DNA of 38,440 bases from Magnetococcales bacterium (GCA_015231295.1 JADGBU010000008.1:1-38440); one strand, 5' to 3'. Shown: positions 9,001 through 18,022, counted from the stretch's first letter. Translations and numbers: made by a program. The notes: a model not told the origin generated them from the sequence alone.

Positions 9001-10146
9001 ACCGCTTGTGACTCCTGCGACCTGCAAGGGAAATGCTACGTCCGGCACAACGCCATGACCTTCCAGGATTCCACGGCGGGCTCCAAGGTGATGGAGCGGC
9101 TGAAAACGCTGTTCACCATCACCCATCTGCGTGGCCGCCTCCACATCACCATGCGGGATCTGCGTTCGGCGGTCGCCTACATGCTGGTGGGATCACGGGA
9201 TTGCGACGGTATTCACCAGCTTTACCAGCAGAGCGGAGAAGATGTCCAGAACCTGATCCTGGACGGTTTCTATTTCAACTCCTGGACCGGTGGCCGGGAA
9301 GGTTCCGCTGACCGTTTGCTTGCCCTTCTGCGGGAAATCGACGTAGCCCAGGTAAGCAATCCGGAATTGGACCGCGCTCTGGGCTTCGTGGACCCAGCCG
9401 AAAGAGGTATGAGCCGTTTTGGATTCGGCGAACGTGCCAACTACGACCAGGAGTTGATCGGCGCGCTATTCCGTGGTCTCCCTCGCGACTATACCGCCAG
9501 GAATCGTCCCAGGCTGATCGAGAAACACCGCAACTATGTCTCCCACCTGCGCCGCCGTCATTTTTTCGAACGCCGGGATACAGGTTGGCGATCCATGATT
9601 CCCTATGCGAGCGTGGAAATCTTCATGGCGGCCATTCAAAACCCGGGCGAGCCGAGGAGGATCGACGTGGCCGCCTTGATTCAGGCCATCAATCGTGGCG
9701 AGGGATTGACCGATCCTGACCGATTGGGCAACCAACTGGCCTTGCGCGTTCGTCGGGTGGAACGGGGGACCATCCGCAGCTATCGGTTGTTCAAGGGCGA
9801 GCACTTCCTTCTCCAGGCTGAACAGGGCGCAGAGGACAATCCCTTCCTGGAATCGCTCCCTCAGGCTTTGGTGCTTCGCTACGACTCCGGCGCGGGACAT
9901 CGGGCGGATCTGCGCATCACGCTGGACATCTTTGAAATGCTAAGGCGCATGGAATATGGCTACCGGCCCAGCGTGGAAGAGGAAAAAGGCTTCTATCTCA
10001 GTTTGGCCGTGTTCAAGAATGTCCTGTCCGCAGCGCCGTACCAGGAGGTTCTCCTGACCGAGAGCGGTTTTGACTTCTACCGCATCAGACGCAATGAGAG
10101 CGGCGTCCTCTATATGGAAAGATTGGGCGGGAGGGCCGAAGCATGA
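6007..10146 (+). CDS. mad6: NERD/pseudokinase/kinase/P-loop protein, MAD6-like (PglW-related)
   Basis: A 1379-residue multidomain protein. Residues about 10-120 are a NERD nuclease-related domain (EVFEIDLAVLAPHALYLVDVKG). Kinase-like domain 1 (about 190-490) has degenerate catalytic positions: HRN at 324-326 instead of HRD and AFD at 344-346 instead of DFG, so it is probably a pseudokinase. Kinase domain 2 (about 500-760) looks active: glycine loop GVGGFG from G509, ATP-binding K531, catalytic D625 in HQDIKPSN, and D642 in DFN. Beyond about 790 comes a P-loop module with GNAGDGKT at 844-851 and a Cys cluster (C1001, C1004, C1010). NERD plus kinase recalls PglW of Pgl/BREX systems. I chose the ATG at 6007, overlapping the specificity gene by 13 bp, over an upstream in-frame alternative. 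Phosphorylation targets are unknown. Confidence 0.88.
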   Translation: MAKVIPIGQPVNDAERQAIAFLRDHLPDDWSLFHNFELRQGAEVFEIDLAVLAPHALYLVDVKGTRGLIDVYGSKWYPEGRQPFHSPLATLRQHAKAMATLIRESNPGLVELRRAHVHATVLLTADDAIIQDQGGLDRPDVTDLKHCLKYFRDLTRIPSQRAQDIRRLHPQMAKAIAGAARPRTAARVFRDWQVEERLGGTERFTEYRAKHTLMGKRGGMARLRVYHVDAYQDAASREAERKRIGNAFRAVAHMPPHPNVLTVREFFETDDQDQLVLVTEDVAGQALRQHLKKPSLALTFDQKLQVMRDLLDALDHAHRHEVIHRNLTPDAVIVTRGGQTRVTAFDHARVGKHRTSTIADQIVDDLEPVYQAPECYRDPAQASIASDLYAAGLILYELLTGELPFEDVDQMMEADGKFPIPPSTHKPDLPKGIDGWLQAFCEFDPEDRHASAAMARKALDDLILPPAKEAPSDHAMRHPVHVQATPDDLTDLLPDSILADRFRIQKRLGVGGFGVAYKVFDSFADVVRVLKLVTRDRHSVFERLRREYKTLTNLPDHPHVVKVIWADRMGDSKQTPYIVFEYVEGLDVTDLIETNAIGLEEAVTLIRQAAAGLSHLHANGVYHQDIKPSNLLLTHGGVRIIDFNVAVSEADDAHGGGTRRYLPPDYDYSTEPQAADRIDRDLYALGITFHECLTGCYPFDEPTPPLKTPPRDPRKTARAALVSRELVEMLSRMIAPERVNRFSSADEVLHAFAAIKRFREVFSSSETASEVRSISRLDLSSSAKPNHNPFVTHLMTLYSQSRVTNAGTRGLDEVGKATYVSTCLDEKLGPALLTGEFRLVIISGNAGDGKTAFIQQFEARAEGKGAQLQRGANGAVFRIKGHTFQSNYDGSQDEGEERNDAVLERFFEPFRGETAAGWPSDQTRIIAINEGRLVDFLLEHESEFPLLSRQVQDGLSGRHPQDGLAVINLNLRSVVAGKSDGDSILERMMAAMIKREFWTACDSCDLQGKCYVRHNAMTFQDSTAGSKVMERLKTLFTITHLRGRLHITMRDLRSAVAYMLVGSRDCDGIHQLYQQSGEDVQNLILDGFYFNSWTGGREGSADRLLALLREIDVAQVSNPELDRALGFVDPAERGMSRFGFGERANYDQELIGALFRGLPRDYTARNRPRLIEKHRNYVSHLRRRHFFERRDTGWRSMIPYASVEIFMAAIQNPGEPRRIDVAALIQAINRGEGLTDPDRLGNQLALRVRRVERGTIRSYRLFKGEHFLLQAEQGAEDNPFLESLPQALVLRYDSGAGHRADLRITLDIFEMLRRMEYGYRPSVEEEKGFYLSLAVFKNVLSAAPYQEVLLTESGFDFYRIRRNESGVLYMERLGGRAEA

Positions 10147-11831
10147 GCATCAAAGGACGCGACAAGGAATTTCGCACCCCCAGGATCAGTTATCTGGACT
10201 TCAAGCATATCGAAATGGATCGGGTTCTGACCATGCTGTTCCCCCGTCTGAAATACGATGGGTACGGCAGCCGACGCCCGCCTCGCGGGGGAGATCTTTC
10301 CGTGGAAATGTTCCGGGAGGACTTCCTGGAACATCCGGAATGGTTCGCCGGGTTCGATGCCTTTCCCGAGGTGGTGTACCGTTGGATCGAAACCGACCTG
10401 ATGGATGTGGTGAATCGTGGCAAAGCCAATCAGGCCGTGGCCGCACCACGCCCTCTGCACGGGAACACCTACAAATTCCGCAACGCCCGTCATACCCGTG
10501 ATTACGGAGCCGCCGAACAGATCTACTGGATGCTCTTCTACGCCAGAAAAACCAAGGGTCAGGCTGCACGCGACGCCTTGAAGCAGTTTTTCTTTCCCGG
10601 CATCGATCTGGTCACGGACAGGTATGACCCTAACATTGCGGTTGATGTGGAGACCCAGGCCATCCTGCGGCTGGATCACCAGGTCACCCAAGACATGAAG
10701 GATTCGAAAGAGCCAGAGCGTCATCCACCCCTCTGCATCGGCCAAGCCGACCTGCTGGCGGATGATATCCTGCGTTTATTGGCTTACGAACCCTATATTC
10801 CCCGATCGGTGCTGGTGGACTATCTGAAGACACTGATGGCGTTTCATCTGGCCCTGCACCATATTCGGCTCCTGTTCATGCTGCCCAGGATGGTCAAACA
10901 ACGTTCGGGGGGTGATCCGTGCTCGCCGAGGGAATGTCCGGTCCATCCCGGAAACAGTATGGCGCTGGACGGGTGTCCCTATCAGGTTCCACTGATGGTG
11001 GATATGGGGGATCCCCTCAACGAGGAGATGCACGAACTGGCACGTCGATCCGCCGACCGGGTGTACCGTCAGATTCCCACGTTCGTTCAGGCAAACTTCG
11101 TCGTCAAAAAGCTGGATGAAATGGCGGAATATCTCAGCAGGAAGACGGGGAAACTGGCTGTTCCTCCTTCAGGGGATTTCCTGGTGGACGATCTGGTGTC
11201 GCTGCTCAAGCCCGAACACGACAACGAGCGCATGGCCTATTTCAAATTTCGATTGGCAAGTTTGATCGAAACAACCGGGAAAGGAGCGGACGATCTGGAC
11301 CCGGAGATCCGTAAAGCCACAGCCATGGGGTTGGATGAGTTCGAGACCTTCATCGAGATCCTGATGGCATATCGGGGCAAATATCACCGGCAGTACATCA
11401 CGGAATGTCTGGATTCCTTGTTGCTGAAAAATCGGGATAGCGGGCTATTGGCTCAGGCACGTTCCAAGGGAAGCCCGCGTCGATTTCAGTTGGGAAGTAA
11501 ACTTCTGGAGGTGCTGATCCAACTGGCGGTCCTGACCCAGGCCGGAGGCTGTTTCATGACCCGTGAAGTGCGCGTCGATGATCTGCTGGCCTTTCTGCGA
11601 GGTCGTTATGGGTTATATCTTGACCGATTCCCGGAAGCGAAGAAGGCTGGTGAAGGGACCAGCATTCTTGAGAGGCGCGCCCTTCGCCTGAATCTGGAGA
11701 CATTCAAAACCAGGCTGCGGGAGATTGGTTTCTTCGAAGATCTCTCGGATGCCTACGTGACGCAAAAGATATCGCCTCGGTATACCATCGAACGGCAGTG
11801 CCCCAGCACGAATGATGGAAGGCAGGCATGA
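10143..11831 (+). CDS. mad7: Defence-operon protein of unknown function, MAD7-like
   Basis: A 562-residue protein with no domain I can name. It is mostly helical and soluble, with a possible metal site: C260, C265 and C278, with H268 between them (CSPRECPVHP...DGCPYQ). It begins with an ATGA overlap with the kinase gene and ends with another into the large ATPase gene, so it belongs to the same translation-coupled operon. The C-terminal third (YVTQKISPRYTIERQ) is basic. Position between the kinase and the HerA-like ATPase matches MAD7 in the MADS gene order. It could be a kinase substrate or an adaptor for the ATPase; nothing in the sequence decides this. Confidence 0.8.
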   Translation: MSIKGRDKEFRTPRISYLDFKHIEMDRVLTMLFPRLKYDGYGSRRPPRGGDLSVEMFREDFLEHPEWFAGFDAFPEVVYRWIETDLMDVVNRGKANQAVAAPRPLHGNTYKFRNARHTRDYGAAEQIYWMLFYARKTKGQAARDALKQFFFPGIDLVTDRYDPNIAVDVETQAILRLDHQVTQDMKDSKEPERHPPLCIGQADLLADDILRLLAYEPYIPRSVLVDYLKTLMAFHLALHHIRLLFMLPRMVKQRSGGDPCSPRECPVHPGNSMALDGCPYQVPLMVDMGDPLNEEMHELARRSADRVYRQIPTFVQANFVVKKLDEMAEYLSRKTGKLAVPPSGDFLVDDLVSLLKPEHDNERMAYFKFRLASLIETTGKGADDLDPEIRKATAMGLDEFETFIEILMAYRGKYHRQYITECLDSLLLKNRDSGLLAQARSKGSPRRFQLGSKLLEVLIQLAVLTQAGGCFMTREVRVDDLLAFLRGRYGLYLDRFPEAKKAGEGTSILERRALRLNLETFKTRLREIGFFEDLSDAYVTQKISPRYTIERQCPSTNDGRQA

Positions 11832-14800
11832 GCGACCAGTTCAAAGAGTTGTTGCCAGGACAGTTGCATTCCGCAATCTCGGACTTTCTGTCGCCCAGAA
11901 TCGAGGCGACACTGAACGACCGTGGAGTCGGCCACTGCATGCGCATCACCGACTTGGACGAAGCCGTTATGGAAACGGTTTGTTCGGAGCTGAGGCGAGG
12001 AATGCCAGACGGCAATATCTTCATTCTGGGATCTCATGAAGATGAACGTCGTCCCTTCCGGATCACATCAACCAAGTTGGTTGAACTTCGGAACCCGGAA
12101 ACCAACGGGCGATTGCGGTCCCCGTTGCTGGTCTTCATCCCTGCTTCGCTCCGGACCAGTGCTGAAGACTCATTCGGCATTGCCACATTCGAAGAACTCG
12201 CCTTTCCACAACTCTATCGAGAACTGATTCAGATTCTGTTGCAACGTGTGCCATCATCTCTGGTGGGACAGGTGCGCAGTCTGTTTGAATTCTTGACGGA
12301 CGAAGGCTGGCCATTCGGGAATGACATGGCCAAGGTGAGGTTTCTGCTGACGGCACTATCCAATGGCATTGATGGCGAGACCCTGGGCGCAAGTCTGTAC
12401 GAGTTGACGCTCATTCCGGATTTCAAATTGTTCGTAGAACCGGCTGTCGTTCATGCCAGGCTTCGAAGGAATCTGCTTTGTGTTCGGCATCTCATGGGAT
12501 CTCCGGCCTCGACGCGGGGAAGGGTCGTCGACCTGGATCTTGAAGAGCGGTCGTTGGAGCAGACCCTTCACCGGTTTTTTATCAAATGGGATATTCAGGA
12601 ACCAGAAGTATGGACCAAGCCTGTTGTCCTGCAGAAGGAATGGTGGCCAATTTCATTCGATAACTGGGCGTTCAAGGAAGAGTCAACCCTGGGCAGGATT
12701 CAGTTATCTGTCATTGAGATTGATCTTCCGTTTGTAAAAAATGGAGAAAAAAATGAGTGTCTCATCGATTTGATTGGTCAGCAGATACTGGTCCCAAAAG
12801 AACGACAGAAATTGAATGTTGTATTCGAGGTTAATCCCCACCCAGGAAAGGTCCAGGGCTTGGACCATTTCACAGTTCAAATCATGGCCCAGGATGGGGG
12901 TCCTATTGGCAAGTCGAAAAAGGTCAAGGTCTGGAGATCAAACCGTAATAGATGCACCGTCGATTTGACCAACCTGAACAAAGTCGAGTTCAGCGAAGGG
13001 TGGCATTTCATCCGGGTTCTGCCATGGACTGCAGAAGGTGATCCCGTTCCCATGGAAAATGAGGATGATGCGGACGATATCTCCTCAAAACTTTACGATA
13101 GTCAACCATTCTTTGTGTTTCCCGGCGGGGTGTCTATTGACGTAGATCCTCCTCAACGAGCCATCCCAATTGAAAAAAGTCTGGAGCATGCCCGTCTGCG
13201 CTTGCAGATGACGGCACTTGGGAGTGACCGAGATCCCTGGGCAGTGCAGCCAACAAATGTTGCATGGGCCGAAGGAGCCAGAAGAACTTCCCGCCAGGAG
13301 ATGTTGCATGTGAAATTCGGCAGGGAAGGCATGGTCCAGATTCACCTTTCCCGAGTGTTGAAGAACATCGAGCAACGTATTCTTGCCAATCCCAACCATC
13401 CATCAGGATGGCGGATGCAAATCAATATGAACACAGCGGAGCATCCTTGCGAAATTGGTCTGATCACACCATCCAGCAACGCCATGAAATCCTTCCTGGC
13501 CGCCAGAGCGGATTTCTTTTCCCATGTCAGACATGGAGAATCTGAACTTGTGATCCAAGGATGTGCATTGCCAGAGGGTTCGGACAAATGCTTGCTGTAT
13601 GCCCAATCGTTTTTGGATCTGGTTTGCAGTCAGATGCGGCAAGCAGAAACATCAACCGGATCTGAACGTCAGGCCCATTTGCAAGCTTTAAAGAGTGTTC
13701 TGGCCGTTGACTCCATCCATGCCGTTTTGACTGATTACCGAGGCAAGTGCAGAGAAGCCTTATTGGTTGCGCCAACGCATCCTTTACGCGCCCTTTGGCT
13801 CTCCGGATGGGGATACCTGGGAAAGGAATGGATTGCCAGAATACAGTCCGGTGGACGTGACCATTTGCCAACCGTTCGAAGTGCTCTTCTGGAGGTACTC
13901 CAGCCGTCAGCATTCCCCATGGGGATTCCCGTCGATGATGGCCGGATTTTCATCAGTGTTGAGAATTTGAATGCATTCTGGGGGATGTACGCTCCAACCA
14001 CAGAGGATAACTCCAGAGGTTTGGTGTCGGATATCTGTGCAGCTCTCGGTATTCCTGAACCAGAAGCCGCTGGATCTGATGTCTCAGGCCAAATTCTGGC
14101 AGAGAAGCTGGAGCGATACCTTTCCCAACATCCCTATGTGAGAGAATTATCCATTAACGTTTTCAATCCGGGGGCTGGCAGTGACATCGCGAATGCTTTG
14201 GTTGCGCTTCAAGATAAGTCGGAATTTTCCGGCCTGCGCTATGATGTAAGGCTGTTCTCTGCGGATTCCACCGCACCAATTTTCGTAGATGCTTTTGATC
14301 AGCTTGTTCGACCTGAGAACATTGTCAACGAGGCAGCAGAAGCTTTTGCGTCATCATCAAGCAGTCACCTCTTCACCAAGTTGAAGGTGGCAAGGCACTC
14401 ATTGGACGCTTTTAAAGCTGTCCCAGAAGCCTACGCTGCGCATGTGAGCGTTCTTCTTGATGTCTTTCCAGCAGAGGAGTTGTCAGTAGCCGAGAAAGCC
14501 CATAGCCATGTCCCTCTGTTCGGTCTGATCCAGGATTATGAAACAACCTTCGTCGATGATGAATCGGGGACCTATTGGCGAAAGGCACCTGTCATCGGTG
14601 TAGTTGGGAATCCACCCGAAAAAGAAGAGACATTTGACCTGATTGCCAAACTGAATGCTCATGTCTGTATGGCAACTGCTGCGGTAGCCGCATCGGGGGC
14701 GAGCTTCAAGGCTGTTCCTGTCGTCACCTTGAAATTGGATGTTGAACAGCGAGAACTGATTTATGAGGTCCATCGAGTCAGCGACTGGGTATTTACGGTT

Positions 14801-17323
14801 GACCGCCACATGGGTATTGAATTTTTCGATCATGGAGGTCTCAAGGACAGACCAGACTACTTGATTGATTTTGTTTCTGGGGCCAGTTCTCTTTCTGCTT
14901 ACAACTTGATCGTTTCGTCTCGCTCTACGGAAGAACTGGAAATCATGCTGAGGCCAGTTCTTGAGAATCATGGCCTTTCCGCCACCGGGAAACATGCGAT
15001 CAAAGTGCTTTCATACCTCCGGTCGCTGTCAGGGCAACTGGCCTTGAAGCTCATTTCATCCCCAACGCAACAGACAGAAGCGCTTGGCCTCGCATTGGCC
15101 AGGCTTTACCTGGAATATCAGGGGGCATTGAGCAATCAGATCATACTTCCTCTCGATGCCCATACCGACCTGTACAGAGGCTCTGGCCAAACAGATGAAA
15201 TCGAAGATGCCATTAGCCTGCAACGTACTGATCTGGCGCTGTTCGATCTTGATTTAGCCAACCGGACCGTCACCTGCAATTTGGTGGAAGTGAAGTGCTA
15301 TTCTCAGGTGGGTGACTTTTCTGCATTCAATCAATTAAAGGAAAAGATCACCGGACAGATTTCCCAAAGTGAGCGCATTCTCCAGCGGCATTTTGACCCT
15401 GGCCTGAAGAAACCAGACCGACCTGACCGTTTGTTGAAGAGTCGTGAATTCGCAAAGACATTGCAGTTCTATTTGGAGCGCTCCTTGCGCTATGGCATCA
15501 TGGAACCAGTGACAGCACATGAAGCGCATCAGTTCTTGCAAAGCATTGAGCGTGGTTATGCGCTTCAGTTCCGACGTAGCGCAATCATATTCGATTTTGA
15601 CAAACAGGGAACCGAGCCGTTTGAAACAGAGGTAGGTATCGAATTTCACCGGGTGGGGAGGGATTTGATTCAAGCACTCTTGGAAGGCTGTGACACATCA
15701 ACTCGGAGTGAAGGTGGACAAGAGCCGGCATTTGAGAGATCCCTCAGCGAACTCAGTCTTCCTCATGTGCCAAAACTGGAATCGGCTGCTTTTATTGCTC
15801 CAAAACGCGAGCGTACTGGAACCTGGACGCTGACTGCAAACGATTTCCATCCTGAAGTGGCAGTGGAGAGCTTGCCCGTATCCGCCGACAAAGGCAGCTC
15901 TGCAGAATTTTGTGATGGCGCTCATGAAGAAGAGTTTTCCTTTTCTGCCACCACCAAGACGCCCGCTGCAGAAAACGCTTCCAAACCATATCGCTATGAC
16001 CTAAATATGAAAATTGCAGATCCTAAGGAAAAAGAGATATCAATTCTTGCTGCCATTACTCGCGATGCAGAACAAGCAAAAGTTGCAGGTCCACAGACAA
16101 ATGATCTGCATGATTCACAACAAGTTGCCTATGACGTCATGCTTGGGGTCACGGGAGAATCCCCTCAATACGGCCTTCTAGGGGAAGTGTCTGGCCGAAA
16201 GATCGCCTTGGATCTGAACCACACTCACACGATTAGCCTTTTTGGAGTTCAGGGGGGCGGCAAAAGCTACACCCTGGGTACGGTTATTGAAATGGCCTCA
16301 ATGGCTGTCTTGAATTTGAATGTCCTTCCAAGCTCTCTGGCCACAGTCATTTTCCATTACAGCCCCACTCAGGACTATGCGCCCGAGTTTACCTCCATGA
16401 TTCACCAAAATTCCGTGGTGGAGGAGATTCAAATTCTTCGAGATCGGTACCAAGCCAATCCGCAAGCCCTCAAGGATGTCGTGATTCTAACACCAGCAGA
16501 CAAGGTTGCGGAGCGCAAGGCCGAGTATCCTGATCTGGAGGTTTATCCCATCGCCTTTTCTGCAGGAGAACTCAAGGCAACCCATTGGAAGTTCCTTATG
16601 GGGGCAATCGGCAGTCAGAGCATGTACATGCGCCAAATCAATCTCATCATGAGGGGACTGCGAAGTAATCTGACATTGGATTCAATCAGAAGCGGAATTG
16701 AAAATTCTGGCCTTTCTGACCATCTGAAGGATTTGGCTAAAACTCGTTTACAGTTTGCTGGCGAGTATATCAGCGATGGACAACGCCTTCAGGATCTGAT
16801 ACGACCAGGTCGACTGATCATCGTTGACCTGCGGGATGAGTACATCGAAAAGGACGAGGCATTGGGACTGTTTGTGGTGATGCTGCAGATTTTTTCGGAG
16901 GCCACTTTCAACGGGCAGGCATTCAACAAAATGGTTGTCTTTGATGAGGCCCACAAGTATATCGAGAATGACGACCTGGTCACCGGCTTGGTTGAGGTCG
17001 TTCGAGAGATGCGGCATAAGGGGACGAGCATTATGGTGGCATCCCAGGATCCACCCTCCGTACCAATTTCGTTGATTGAACTATCTTCTCAGATCATCAT
17101 GCACAAATTTAACTCACCCGCGTGGCTCAAACACATCCAGAAGGCCAACGCTGCGCTTGGTGAATTAACCTCGGAGAAAATGAGCCGCTTAGGGACTGGG
17201 GAAGCATATGTTTGGTCGAGCAAGGCCAGCGATGACACCTTCTCCAAGGGAGCGGTCAGAGTAAAATGCCGACCTCGCGTAACCCAGCATGGTGGGAGTA
17301 CCAAAACGGCGATTGCAGGGTGA
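11828..17323 (+). CDS. mad8: Large HerA/DptH-like ATPase with PD-(D/E)XK-type motif, MAD8-like
   Basis: A 1831-residue protein, the last of the operon. The C-terminal 390 residues form a HerA/FtsK-type ATPase: Walker A GVQGGGKS at 1473-1480, Walker B VVFDEAHKY with D1706/E1707, then a HerA-like SQDPPSVP segment. In front of it, about residues 1095-1260 carry a PD-(D/E)XK-like core: D1135 in RTDLALFDLD, then E1154-V-K1156, followed by a helix with NQLKEKITGQISQ. The first 1000 or so residues are unrecognised. DptH of phosphorothioate-dependent restriction has a similar size and ATPase, so this may be the DNA-translocating effector. Some stretches are AT-rich (33% GC in 12,721-12,780) compared with the kinase gene. 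Start: ATGA overlap with the previous gene. Confidence 0.87.
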   Translation: MSDQFKELLPGQLHSAISDFLSPRIEATLNDRGVGHCMRITDLDEAVMETVCSELRRGMPDGNIFILGSHEDERRPFRITSTKLVELRNPETNGRLRSPLLVFIPASLRTSAEDSFGIATFEELAFPQLYRELIQILLQRVPSSLVGQVRSLFEFLTDEGWPFGNDMAKVRFLLTALSNGIDGETLGASLYELTLIPDFKLFVEPAVVHARLRRNLLCVRHLMGSPASTRGRVVDLDLEERSLEQTLHRFFIKWDIQEPEVWTKPVVLQKEWWPISFDNWAFKEESTLGRIQLSVIEIDLPFVKNGEKNECLIDLIGQQILVPKERQKLNVVFEVNPHPGKVQGLDHFTVQIMAQDGGPIGKSKKVKVWRSNRNRCTVDLTNLNKVEFSEGWHFIRVLPWTAEGDPVPMENEDDADDISSKLYDSQPFFVFPGGVSIDVDPPQRAIPIEKSLEHARLRLQMTALGSDRDPWAVQPTNVAWAEGARRTSRQEMLHVKFGREGMVQIHLSRVLKNIEQRILANPNHPSGWRMQINMNTAEHPCEIGLITPSSNAMKSFLAARADFFSHVRHGESELVIQGCALPEGSDKCLLYAQSFLDLVCSQMRQAETSTGSERQAHLQALKSVLAVDSIHAVLTDYRGKCREALLVAPTHPLRALWLSGWGYLGKEWIARIQSGGRDHLPTVRSALLEVLQPSAFPMGIPVDDGRIFISVENLNAFWGMYAPTTEDNSRGLVSDICAALGIPEPEAAGSDVSGQILAEKLERYLSQHPYVRELSINVFNPGAGSDIANALVALQDKSEFSGLRYDVRLFSADSTAPIFVDAFDQLVRPENIVNEAAEAFASSSSSHLFTKLKVARHSLDAFKAVPEAYAAHVSVLLDVFPAEELSVAEKAHSHVPLFGLIQDYETTFVDDESGTYWRKAPVIGVVGNPPEKEETFDLIAKLNAHVCMATAAVAASGASFKAVPVVTLKLDVEQRELIYEVHRVSDWVFTVDRHMGIEFFDHGGLKDRPDYLIDFVSGASSLSAYNLIVSSRSTEELEIMLRPVLENHGLSATGKHAIKVLSYLRSLSGQLALKLISSPTQQTEALGLALARLYLEYQGALSNQIILPLDAHTDLYRGSGQTDEIEDAISLQRTDLALFDLDLANRTVTCNLVEVKCYSQVGDFSAFNQLKEKITGQISQSERILQRHFDPGLKKPDRPDRLLKSREFAKTLQFYLERSLRYGIMEPVTAHEAHQFLQSIERGYALQFRRSAIIFDFDKQGTEPFETEVGIEFHRVGRDLIQALLEGCDTSTRSEGGQEPAFERSLSELSLPHVPKLESAAFIAPKRERTGTWTLTANDFHPEVAVESLPVSADKGSSAEFCDGAHEEEFSFSATTKTPAAENASKPYRYDLNMKIADPKEKEISILAAITRDAEQAKVAGPQTNDLHDSQQVAYDVMLGVTGESPQYGLLGEVSGRKIALDLNHTHTISLFGVQGGGKSYTLGTVIEMASMAVLNLNVLPSSLATVIFHYSPTQDYAPEFTSMIHQNSVVEEIQILRDRYQANPQALKDVVILTPADKVAERKAEYPDLEVYPIAFSAGELKATHWKFLMGAIGSQSMYMRQINLIMRGLRSNLTLDSIRSGIENSGLSDHLKDLAKTRLQFAGEYISDGQRLQDLIRPGRLIIVDLRDEYIEKDEALGLFVVMLQIFSEATFNGQAFNKMVVFDEAHKYIENDDLVTGLVEVVREMRHKGTSIMVASQDPPSVPISLIELSSQIIMHKFNSPAWLKHIQKANAALGELTSEKMSRLGTGEAYVWSSKASDDTFSKGAVRVKCRPRVTQHGGSTKTAIAG

Positions 17324-17542
17324 GGTCGTGGTTCAATTTATTGAACAGGGATGTGCCTCTTGATATCAACGAGATGATTGTTCCAGTATACAGATCAATA
17401 TGATGCAATTTCATGCTGTTTTGCTTGCCTACCGAAATGGAGTCGAAATTTCTCCATGCTGCACCGCAACAAGAGGTAGAGAATTTGGTTTGGAAATCCC
17501 ATTTTGGTTCACCATTAAAGTTTCACAAGGTATTCTCAGCAC

Positions 17543-17572
17543 AAAAGCCGCCCTTCCAGAGCGGCTTTTTTT
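17543..17572 (+). terminator. Rho-independent terminator after the defence operon
   Basis: AAAAGCCGC (17,543-17,551) pairs with GCGGCTTTT (17,561-17,569) around a 9-base loop, followed by a T run to 17,572. It lies 220 bp after the stop of the large ATPase gene and points the right way to end that transcript. Confidence 0.8.
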
Positions 17573-17702
17573 GTGGGAAAAATTCCAATATTTTCAATAG
17601 ATAGCTGACAGAGTTTGGAAACACACTTGGTTGGAAACCGGACCCGCAGGAGTCGAAAACCGGCCTTTCTCCCTTCTCCCTGGCGACATTCTCCAAAAGC
17701 TA

Positions 17703-17790
17703 TGGACCGTTCACCAGAAGTGGCCTGGAATTTTGGACCGAACTTTTACCTTTAAAATCAATGAACAACGCAGACCTGTTTTTTGGACCG
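17703..17790. repeat. TGGACCG repeat cluster, possible IS-end remnant
   Basis: TGGACCG occurs at 17,703, 17,734 and 17,784; the last two lie within exact TTTTGGACCG copies 50 bp apart. Arrays of such GGACCG/TGGCC-type repeats are found at the ends of some IS21-family elements. No transposase gene is present, so at most this is a relic. Confidence 0.3.
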
Positions 17791-18022
17791 TTCTGGAAAT
17801 GCCATTGGTCGGCAACAAAGAGTTGAACGTGTGTCTGGTTTGATGTTTCCTTGTCAAGCAATGCATTTTTATGTGTGATTTGCATATTTTATACCATAAG
17901 ATATTATTTTTCCGCCATGACCGTTCCACGCAAACACGATCCATCTTTGGGCCTTCCTCCCGTCTCTCCCGACGTTTATGATCCCTTTCTTCTGGGAGTG
18001 AAATGATGGTGTAAAACGCCAT

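Noticed and set aside
692-17323. Reading the island as a plain type I restriction system, BREX or DISARM
   Set aside because: There is no HsdR helicase-nuclease, no PglX/PglZ/BrxC set and no DrmA-like helicase; the kinase and HerA-like genes fit MADS better.
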